Source of the DNA: Calothrix rhizosoleniae SC01
GTDB lineage: Bacteria > Cyanobacteriota > Cyanobacteriia > Cyanobacteriales > Nostocaceae
DNA: 43,478 nucleotides
Assembly: GCF_900185595.1 (NCBI RefSeq)
Contig: NZ_FYBH01000079.1
Location: 1-43,478, forward strand
Direction: 5' to 3'
Under the pieces are notes generated by a model, which was not told where the DNA came from, did not search any database, and saw only the letters and a program-made list of their open reading frames with translations. The translations under genes were made by a program, and so were the position numbers. This document shows, piece by piece, positions 37,283 through 43,478 of this stretch. Positions within the stretch are counted from its first letter, which is position 1, and each line of letters begins with the position of its first letter.

Positions 37283-37789
37283 ATGCGAATTACCCTCAAT
37301 CATATCTATTACTGCTCTTGGAAAAAGCAATTGACGAAACGGAAAAAGTCAATTGATGATATGGAAGAAAAGATTCTTTTAATGTGCCTTGCACGAGGGA
37401 AACGCACAGCATTTTGGCAGTTATGGATACCATATCAACAACAGATTTATTATTGCTGTCATGCTCTAATGAAAAGTAATTATGATGATACGGAATACGC
37501 TTTTAATCAGGTAATGTTCAGAGTTTGGCATCAACTACCCGATGTAGCAGACAAAATAACTAATCTACAAGCATGGTTGAGTCGCATAACCAATAATATC
37601 TGTATGGAAATATATCAAGAACGCAAACAAATAACCCAGTGTATAGAGAGTCTTGATTTAGTAGATAGACATACAAAATCAATACAATCACAATATTTTT
37701 ATACCTGGCTACCTTGCCAGACAATTCTTGCTTGTAGCCAGTGGGAGAGGTTCGTTTATTTTCGCTGGCATTGTCTTTCCTCTGGGTAG
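37283..37789 (+). CDS. Truncated sigma-70 region-2-like protein
   Basis: 168 aa. Residues ~40-115 resemble ECF sigma region 2: RTAFWQLWIPYQQQIYYCCH, then DDTEYAFNQVMFRVWHQLPDVADKITNLQAWLSRITNNICMEIYQERK. The region-4 helix-turn-helix that should follow is absent: the last ~50 residues (Trp/Cys-rich) match nothing I know and may come from a frameshift or deletion. An internal Met (MEEKILL, residue 27) may be the true start. It lies 71 bp upstream of the HTH gene on the same strand. Either a decayed sigma factor or a region-2-only regulator. Confidence 0.55.
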   Translation: MRITLNHIYYCSWKKQLTKRKKSIDDMEEKILLMCLARGKRTAFWQLWIPYQQQIYYCCHALMKSNYDDTEYAFNQVMFRVWHQLPDVADKITNLQAWLSRITNNICMEIYQERKQITQCIESLDLVDRHTKSIQSQYFYTWLPCQTILACSQWERFVYFRWHCLSSG

Positions 37790-37860
37790 TAGTAAAAATT
37801 GGCGGAAAAAATATTAACCACCATTGTATTTAAGAGTATTGATCATTCACGGAAAATACT

Positions 37861-38277
37861 ATGAAAGCTTATTCTCGAGACTTCCGGCAAAAAATAATAG
37901 ACGCTTACCATAATCAAGAAGGTTCCCAGAGACAGATAGCTCAAAGATTTGGTGTCAGTTTGAGCTTTCTCCAGAATTTATTGAAGAGGTATCGTAATAA
38001 CGGTACAGTAGACCCCAGACCTCATGGTGGTGGTCAATCATCAAAATTGAATCAAGAACAGATAAAACTACTGGCTCAGTTAGTAGAAGAAAATCAAGAT
38101 TTAACTTTGATGCAATTATGTCAAAAATTAGAATTGATGATAGAAGTAAGAATTAGTCGAGCAACTATGGGGCGGATAATCAAAAAGCTGAACTTGAATC
38201 ATAATCACAATAATCATAGAACCAATATGATAGAGATGAATCAATCAAATACTTTAATCGAACGCTTAAGTGCTTAA
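37861..38277 (+). CDS. IS630-type transposase N-terminal HTH protein, no catalytic domain
   Basis: 138 aa. MKAYSRDFRQKIIDAYHNQE, then QRQIAQRFGVSLSFLQNLLKRY and a second winged-helix segment (LTLMQLCQKLELMIEVRISRATMGRIIKKLNL) are the bipartite DNA-binding region of IS630-family transposases. The DDE catalytic domain that should follow is missing; the protein ends in an Asn/His-rich tail (NHNHNNHRTNMIE) and a stop. No IS630 terminal repeats or further transposase frames were seen around it. It is either an IS remnant or a domesticated DNA-binding protein. The clean start and intact HTH leave both open. Confidence 0.75.
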   Translation: MKAYSRDFRQKIIDAYHNQEGSQRQIAQRFGVSLSFLQNLLKRYRNNGTVDPRPHGGGQSSKLNQEQIKLLAQLVEENQDLTLMQLCQKLELMIEVRISRATMGRIIKKLNLNHNHNNHRTNMIEMNQSNTLIERLSA

Positions 38278-38320
38278 CTACGGATCTAAGTCTTAATAAT
38301 TGATTTTTCTGTATTTATTC

Positions 38321-38410
38321 GGACTTACACACTTGTGAGGATAAATCAAGTTTTGGGGATTGCTTGATTGCGTCGTCATGACTTTACTTAGGTTATCCCT
38401 GTGTAAGTCC
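38321..38410. mobile_element. 90-bp MITE-like element next to rnc
   Basis: GGACTTACACA (38321-38331) is a perfect inverted repeat of TGTGTAAGTCC (38400-38410), with GGATAA/TTATCC continuing the pairing after a 7-nt bulge. An inner AATCAAG/CTTGATT pair gives a branched hairpin. It ends 2 bp from the stop codon of RNase III (minus strand), so it may serve as its terminator. Confidence 0.75.
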
Positions 38411-38412
38411 CA

Positions 38413-39084
38413 TTAATTTTTAATTTTTTCTAAAGCATCTTGCGCTGCGGCTTTTTCAGCTTCCTTTTTGTTGGTTCCTCTACCTTCTCCAAACTTTTTA
38501 CCATTTACCAAAACTTTGGCTAAAAAAACTGGCTTATGAGATAAGCCACCTACCTGCAATGTGACATATTTTGGTGGGGTATGAGAAATGTGATGTTGTA
38601 CCCACTCCTGGAATTGATTCTTGACATCCAAATTAGAACGGGATGCAACAATATTTTCAGATACGGAATCAAATAGTGGATGGATAATAATTTTAATTGC
38701 TTCAATATCTGCATTATTGTCGAGATAGTAAGCTCCAACTAAGGCTTCAAAAGTACTACTTAGTAAATTTGAATTTTGATAACCTCCTTCCAAAATTGCA
38801 CCCTTACCTAACAACATTTTTTCAGGTACACCAACATCAATCGCAAATTTAGCTAATTGCACTTCATCTACTAGTGCAGAACGCATCCTTGTAAGTTCAT
38901 CTTCTTCTTTGTCTGGATAACGACTGTAAAGATATTCTCCACTCAAAAAATTTAATAAGGCATCACCAAGAAATTCCAGACGTTCATTATGCTTGTTTGT
39001 CTGGGAATTCTCATTCACATAGGAGCGATGTGTAAGGGCGCGATTCAGCAGTTCTTGGTTATGGAATCTTAGAAGTTGGTGCAT
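38413..39084 (-). CDS. rnc: Ribonuclease III
   Basis: 223 aa. It cleaves double-stranded RNA in rRNA processing and mRNA turnover. The N-terminal RNase III domain has the signature NERLEFLGDALLNFLSGEY with catalytic Glu/Asp, and a second acidic cluster in TFEALVGAYYLD. The C-terminal dsRNA-binding domain (~150-223) ends GTNKKEAEKAAAQDALEKI. Length is normal. Heterocystous cyanobacteria often carry more than one rnc or mini-III gene, so this may be one of several. The 3' end touches a MITE. Confidence 0.95.
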   Translation of the reverse strand: MHQLLRFHNQELLNRALTHRSYVNENSQTNKHNERLEFLGDALLNFLSGEYLYSRYPDKEEDELTRMRSALVDEVQLAKFAIDVGVPEKMLLGKGAILEGGYQNSNLLSSTFEALVGAYYLDNNADIEAIKIIIHPLFDSVSENIVASRSNLDVKNQFQEWVQHHISHTPPKYVTLQVGGLSHKPVFLAKVLVNGKKFGEGRGTNKKEAEKAAAQDALEKIKN

Positions 39085-39314
39085 TCTTGAGACTCACTAA
39101 TTTGCCGTATATAACTGTAGCGCAAAAAAGGCGATTACTGATGGAGGGAATGGAGGGAGGATTTTCTCTACTGTAAATCATGAATTAACCAGATTTTCAC
39201 CTTTATTCATGATCAGAGCCAGTAAATAGCGATAATGATGCCAGAATAACTGCTAAAGTTGCCTAAATTCGATTTAATCTAGATAGAGTTAGTTCTTGAC
39301 AGGAATAAACCAAC

Positions 39315-40091
39315 ATGGTTCCAAATACTCCGCAAATTATTGCCTTAGATTTTGATGGTGTTATTTGTGATGGTTTGATTGAATATTTTGCTGTAGCTTG
39401 GCGTACTTATTGTCAGGTTTGGCAAATAGAAGATATAACTCCTGTAGCAGGATTAGCACAAAAATTTTACCCCTTGAGGGCGGTTATTGAAACTGGTTGG
39501 GAAATGCCTGTTTTAATCAAAGCCTTGGTGGAGGGAGTTGCATCTGATGATATTTATCAAAATTGGGGAAGCATTGTCCAAACGTTGATAAAGGCAGATA
39601 ATCTTAATGCTTCAGAAATTGGTGTGGCGTTGGATACAATTAGGGATCAATGGATTGCAACAGATTTAGATGGTTGGTTAGATTTACATCAATTTTATCC
39701 CGGTGTAGTGGCAACAATTCAAGCTGCGATCGCTAACCAGATAAAAGTATATATAATCACGACTAAAGAAGGGCGTTTTGCTCAAAAATTATTACAGAAG
39801 GCAGGTTTGAATTTAGAGCAGGAAGTGATTTTTGGCAAGGAAGTCAAACGTCCTAAATATGAAATTTTACGACAATTAATTACAACTCATGCAATTGCCC
39901 CAGAATCAGTATGTTTTGTGGAGGATAGGCTAAAAACATTACAGCTAGTCAACAAGCAACTAGACTTACAAGGGGTACAACTCTATCTTGCAGATTGGGG
40001 ATATAACACTCCCCAAGAACGAGAAACTGCTGAAAATCATCCCCAAATTCAATTAATTTCTTTGTCTCAATTTTCCCAGGATTTCTCGTAA
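39315..40091 (+). CDS. HAD-superfamily hydrolase
   Basis: 258 aa. All four HAD motifs are visible: DFDGVICDG (nucleophile Asp and acid/base Asp, residues ~12-20), IITTKEG (motif II Thr), Lys in FGKEVKRPKYEIL (motif III) and CFVEDRLKTL (motif IV acidic pair). A helical cap lies between motifs I and II (~25-130). It is probably a phosphatase of phosphoglycolate-phosphatase-like type; substrate unknown. It is convergent with the Tc-toxin gene. Confidence 0.85.
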   Translation: MVPNTPQIIALDFDGVICDGLIEYFAVAWRTYCQVWQIEDITPVAGLAQKFYPLRAVIETGWEMPVLIKALVEGVASDDIYQNWGSIVQTLIKADNLNASEIGVALDTIRDQWIATDLDGWLDLHQFYPGVVATIQAAIANQIKVYIITTKEGRFAQKLLQKAGLNLEQEVIFGKEVKRPKYEILRQLITTHAIAPESVCFVEDRLKTLQLVNKQLDLQGVQLYLADWGYNTPQERETAENHPQIQLISLSQFSQDFS

Positions 40092-40152
40092 TCTTTAATT
40101 TAGACTAAGGTGATTTCTAAAAATAATTTTACCAATGACCGAAAAATAGACT

Positions 40153-40315
40153 GGATACAAGCCCCCCGCAGTCGCTCATTGGGGAAACCCCCTTTCTGCG
40201 CGCTGCTCTGTTGGATTTATCCGTGGAGAGTCAAAAATTTTTTCTGAGTTTCAAGCCCCTCGATTTATCGATGGGGTAACTGATAACTGATAACTGATAA
40301 CTGATAACTGAAATG
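40153..40315. repeat. Composite repeat: CAAGCCCC hairpins, shared cassette, TAACTGA array
   Basis: GGATACAAGCCCC (40153) is followed by the cassette shared with 15624-15666 (40168-40209), then hairpin GGAT-tt-ATCC. A second hairpin CCCC-t-CGAT-tt-ATCG-a-TGGGG (40256-40276) and five perfect TAACTGA heptamers (40277-40311) complete it. Non-coding, between two convergent genes. Confidence 0.75.
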
Positions 40316-40349
40316 ACAGCTACTCGTGCAATACCCCGAAATGTGGGTA

Positions 40350-43300
40350 TTAGAGTTTCAGCTGATATTTAATAACCAACCAAGCATCTTTTAGCGTATC
40401 TGCTGTGAGGGGTTCAGAATGGTTAACTTGCAGAGCCCAGGAACCATTAAAATCCTCGGACAAATCAGTGGCTACATATTGTTTAAGTTGATTGATTGCT
40501 GCCCCTGCTCCCAATTCGATAGAATCTGCATTATTAGCATCAAAGTTTTCTGCTTGTTCGGAGTGCAGGAGGGATACGGTGAGTCCATCTACGGGAACAA
40601 AAAGCATAACACTTTGTATTTCAAGTTCGCTTACCTTCTGATTGTTAGCAAAGAAGGGGAGACGATTTCTTAGGTTACCAAGAACAAGCACTTGGTTCTC
40701 AGCTTCTGGCTGTGGGTTCAGGAAACGATGCCATTCAGTGGGAAATTCGTGCTTAAGACTCAGCATTCGGAATAATCCTTCCCGTTTACTTAATTCTGAG
40801 GCATTTTGAACATAATTCATCAAATGTTCCAGTGCAGTGGTTTTGAGTGTCTCCCCACCTTCACAGGAAGTATAGCGTAGATGTATAATCACATCTGATA
40901 TTGTCTGATAATCAAACTGGCGGAATTCCTGAGGCAGTTCTAAACGCCAATTGCTGATAGCTCCTGCACCTTCAAAAGGCAAATAGCGTTCATCCCGAAA
41001 ATTTAGTTCAAAAGTACCGCTATCATTTTGTCCCTGGCTTACCGCGATCGCAGTTATGGGAATTGGGTTGGTAATAAAACGTTCATCTGCCTCATCTAAT
41101 TTTTTCGGATAATTGGTTGCGATTTTACTATTACGGTATTCGTGCTTCAGTAAGCGTAAAGTGCTATTGAGACTTGTATATGGACCAACAACGCAAGGAA
41201 TAGAAACAGAAACAGTTTTAATGCGCCGCTTATAATGTCCGGGGTAGTCCAAATCAAAAATTTCTTCTGGTAGATTAAACTCACATACACCTTGTTCTTT
41301 CAATTGAATCAAAGCCAAGGGATTGAGTTGTTGAAGGGAAATGTGTTTAGTAATTTCATAATCATGTGGCTTGGCTTCGATGTAAGCATTTTCTAGCTGT
41401 TTCAAAGCTAAATAGAGTTGCTCACCAGCCAAAAACCCTTCTTTAGAACTATTCCAGTAACCAAACTTAACAAAATCTGAAGTAGAAAGACCCATTTCAA
41501 ACCGATAAACTTTTTCTGCTTTCTTAGCTAAGTCATAGGCAAAGGAGTAAGCTTGATAATACAAATCCCGAAGTTGGTCGCTCATCCATTGATAAAGTTG
41601 TTCATTGGAAAATTTTGTGCGAATGAATTCTTCGACTTCTTTTGTTTGATCGATTTGTACTTGGTGATTTTCAATTTCTAGTTGAGCTAGTTCAATTCTG
41701 ATATTTTGAGTAGTAATTTGTTTGTCAATTTGCTTGATTTCCAGTCCAGCAAGATTTGCTTGATATATTCGATCCTGCAATTGACGTAGAAATCCAGCTT
41801 TCTTGCCAGCCCTACCAGACTCATAATTCAATTTATTGACTTCAATTTGGAGACCTCTAGCAGCAGCTTGAGACGCATTTCCTAACATTGGGCCACCAAA
41901 GTCAAATCCACTTCCAACTCCTAAAGGTTCAATGTCAATCTTTAGATTAGGAATTATATGAAGAATACTAGCCAGAGTTTCAACAATTCCAACTTTTTTT
42001 TGCCTGTCTTTTGCCTCGCTAGCTTTATCCAAATCCTCTTTTTCATAAGTATTCAATGATAGCTCCGAGAGATCCCTATCTTCAGACAACTTTGAGATAG
42101 GTTTTTGTAATAGTGAAAATTCCTGATCTTTTTCTGGAGGAAGTTGAATACCATCTATTAGACTTGTAAAATAACCAAATCTATGTTCGGGAGATTTTCT
42201 ACTTTCTTCTAAACTTTCTTTTGTCTTTTGCGCTTCCTCTAATTGTTTTTCCCTCACTTCCATCATCAATGTTTGAATATTGGTATCATGGCGCGATCGC
42301 AATAGTGAAAGACTTTCCCCATCTTTCTTTTCTAGAGCAGATAACAATGCACTTCCCAAAGATTTAACTTCCGAAGTCACTTCTAAAGCTCTGGCTAGCA
42401 GATAATTAAAACGGTAATTGGGCATGGGTGTACTGAGGTCATTGAGTACACTACCAATACTCAGACCTTGTGCCGCAGCTTGTACCAATAAAGCTGGATC
42501 GATTGGTGGTTCAAATAGGTTGAGTTTTCTAAAAATGCCTTCAATATTGAGACAGTGACGAATTTTGAAAAGGCGATCGGCAACGGTATCCCAGTATTCT
42601 AATAATTTCGGATTATCAGGAATACAAAAATACAATGTGGTAGCAAAGCCGTAGATATTTATATAGTGTGGTTCACCATCAGAAATAGTTGGTGTTTCAA
42701 TTTGATTGCTAAAGGGAAATATTAATTCCAAATCAACCATCGCATTAGAAAAGGCATCCCATTCATCTACTAAGTCCAAATAAGATTTTGGCTGGATGTT
42801 ACCACGTTTAGGAATAATCTCAGGGCGAGGACCTAGGATATGACCTGCTAAAATATACAGTTGAGTAGCTTGGTTAATCGATTCAATTGTATCTTGACGG
42901 AACAAGGAATCACCCCAAGCGATAAGGTTGTCAATATATTTCATCACTACCCACTTCATGTAAGCAGTTGGGCGCGATCTAGCAATAACGTGGGGTTGGA
43001 ATGGTTTTTCCCGCCATTCCGTAATTTCATCATCTGGAGTATTGGGATCGAGGCGATCAAATATTTTTTGTAGGACATTTTTGCAGTCTGTCTCTTCTTG
43101 AAAGGGTAAGAATCTCCAGACATTTTTTATATCTCCCTGGACATTGATCGGATCAAAAATATAATGCCACCATTGCATTGCTTCTTCAAAGCGTTGAGAT
43201 TTAGATAAATTATCAGCTAATAAAGCAGCAGAATGAAAAAGAGCCTCCCAATTATAAATAGCATAGGGTCGTTTTAGTTCATGATATGAAATGCCATCAT

Positions 43301-43478
43301 TAGAGCCGTAGTGATCATCAGAAAGAGGAACAATACAACATTCAGGTTGGCAATCAAATATTTTTTTTATTTCTCCCTTCCTCAATAAACCCAAAATATT
43401 TTTTGTTTGGTCATGTTGAAAGGAGTAAGCAGAAATACCATCCTCATCGATAAAGTTGAAAAAATTATTTCCATTAAG
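40350..43478 (-). CDS. Tc-toxin A subunit-like protein, C-terminal part (5' end beyond window)
   Basis: The frame is open to the right edge (last visible residues ..NFFNFIDEDG), so about 1040 C-terminal residues are seen and the start is missing; TTG 43394 is not the real start. Features of the TcA pore/TcB-binding part are clear. YNWEALFHSAALLADNLS and FEEAMQWWHYIFDP open it. A long helical shaft with a Gly/Ala-rich turn follows. Next comes FSNEQLYQWMSDQLRDLYYQ..AYDLAKKAEK..FEMGL, then FGYWNS..FLAGEQLYLAL, ITKHISLQQLNPLALIQL, FDLDYPGHYKRRIKTVSVSIPCVVGPYTS. The C-terminal domain contains YLPFEGAGAISNWRLELP. TcA forms a pentameric syringe for toxin delivery (family knowledge). No TcB/TcC gene lies downstream; the neighbour is a convergent HAD gene. 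Confidence 0.88.
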   Translation of the reverse strand, partial: LNGNNFFNFIDEDGISAYSFQHDQTKNILGLLRKGEIKKIFDCQPECCIVPLSDDHYGSNDGISYHELKRPYAIYNWEALFHSAALLADNLSKSQRFEEAMQWWHYIFDPINVQGDIKNVWRFLPFQEETDCKNVLQKIFDRLDPNTPDDEITEWREKPFQPHVIARSRPTAYMKWVVMKYIDNLIAWGDSLFRQDTIESINQATQLYILAGHILGPRPEIIPKRGNIQPKSYLDLVDEWDAFSNAMVDLELIFPFSNQIETPTISDGEPHYINIYGFATTLYFCIPDNPKLLEYWDTVADRLFKIRHCLNIEGIFRKLNLFEPPIDPALLVQAAAQGLSIGSVLNDLSTPMPNYRFNYLLARALEVTSEVKSLGSALLSALEKKDGESLSLLRSRHDTNIQTLMMEVREKQLEEAQKTKESLEESRKSPEHRFGYFTSLIDGIQLPPEKDQEFSLLQKPISKLSEDRDLSELSLNTYEKEDLDKASEAKDRQKKVGIVETLASILHIIPNLKIDIEPLGVGSGFDFGGPMLGNASQAAARGLQIEVNKLNYESGRAGKKAGFLRQLQDRIYQANLAGLEIKQIDKQITTQNIRIELAQLEIENHQVQIDQTKEVEEFIRTKFSNEQLYQWMSDQLRDLYYQAYSFAYDLAKKAEKVYRFEMGLSTSDFVKFGYWNSSKEGFLAGEQLYLALKQLENAYIEAKPHDYEITKHISLQQLNPLALIQLKEQGVCEFNLPEEIFDLDYPGHYKRRIKTVSVSIPCVVGPYTSLNSTLRLLKHEYRNSKIATNYPKKLDEADERFITNPIPITAIAVSQGQNDSGTFELNFRDERYLPFEGAGAISNWRLELPQEFRQFDYQTISDVIIHLRYTSCEGGETLKTTALEHLMNYVQNASELSKREGLFRMLSLKHEFPTEWHRFLNPQPEAENQVLVLGNLRNRLPFFANNQKVSELEIQSVMLFVPVDGLTVSLLHSEQAENFDANNADSIELGAGAAINQLKQYVATDLSEDFNGSWALQVNHSEPLTADTLKDAWLVIKYQLKL

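Noticed and set aside
37861..38410. Complete IS630 element around the HTH gene
   Set aside because: No DDE domain and no matching terminal repeats around the gene. The 38321-38410 inverted repeat has both ends downstream of the gene and does not enclose it.
43338..43394. Start of the Tc-toxin protein at 43394
   Set aside because: The codon there is TTG with no RBS, and the frame is open and toxin-like to the window edge, so the gene is partial.

Overview
The window comes from a filamentous, almost certainly heterocyst-forming cyanobacterium (Nostocales-type). The evidence is the frequent palindrome GCGATCGC (HIP1; about 18 copies noticed by eye), a near-textbook ntcA, a xisI-family gene, many CBS/PAS/REC/EAL signalling proteins, and abundant short tandem repeats of 7 bp period (STRR), which are typical of heterocystous genomes. 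I could not place it to genus. I found no rRNA, tRNA or CRISPR array.

Layout. 0.2-2.4 kb: a pentapeptide-repeat membrane protein with a C-terminal CHAT (caspase-like) domain. 2.6-5.4 kb, minus strand: a YqgF/RuvX-like nuclease, a DUF3084 coiled-coil membrane protein and ntcA. 5.8-8.7 kb: fabI, hisB and an ABC ATPase. 9.4-15.2 kb: a polysaccharide-export (OPX/SLBB) protein, a Tat-exported PhoD phosphatase and a secreted alpha/beta hydrolase. 15.9-18.1 kb: trpS and a metF-like reductase. 18.6-24.3 kb: a run of three signalling genes (CBS-5xPAS histidine kinase, REC-EAL response regulator, REC-histidine kinase), then a convergent solitary xisI. 25.6-32.4 kb: a YdiJ-type FAD/Fe-S dehydrogenase, a PstS-like lipoprotein and a histidine kinase interrupted by a small mobile element. 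33.2-36.3 kb: DUF4912, DUF2358 and an ArsA/Get3-like ATPase with a C-terminal Hsp20-like domain. 37.3-40.1 kb: a truncated sigma-region-2 protein, an orphan IS630-type HTH protein, RNase III and a HAD hydrolase. 40.35 kb to the right edge: the C-terminal two-fifths or so of a Tc-toxin A-type protein, running off the window.

The least ordinary layer is the non-coding DNA. (1) A 135-bp repeat (copies at 2409, 11156 and 25135) has a 36-bp core between 10-bp inverted repeats. In the 25135 copy the core is flipped relative to its arms. (2) A 127-bp TA-flanked MITE (copies at 25287 and 30120, and a variant at 36613) has split the sensor kinase gene. Removing the element plus one TA restores the reading frame exactly. 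(3) Two further MITE-like inverted-repeat elements lie at 18151 and 38321, the latter 2 bp from the rnc stop codon. (4) At least five unrelated tandem-repeat sequences share a 7-bp period. (5) A family of hairpins keeps the frame CAAGCCCC...GGGG while its stem sequence changes with pairing preserved. No large undescribed gene system is evident; these mobile or repetitive elements and the cyanobacterial Tc-like toxin are the strongest leads.
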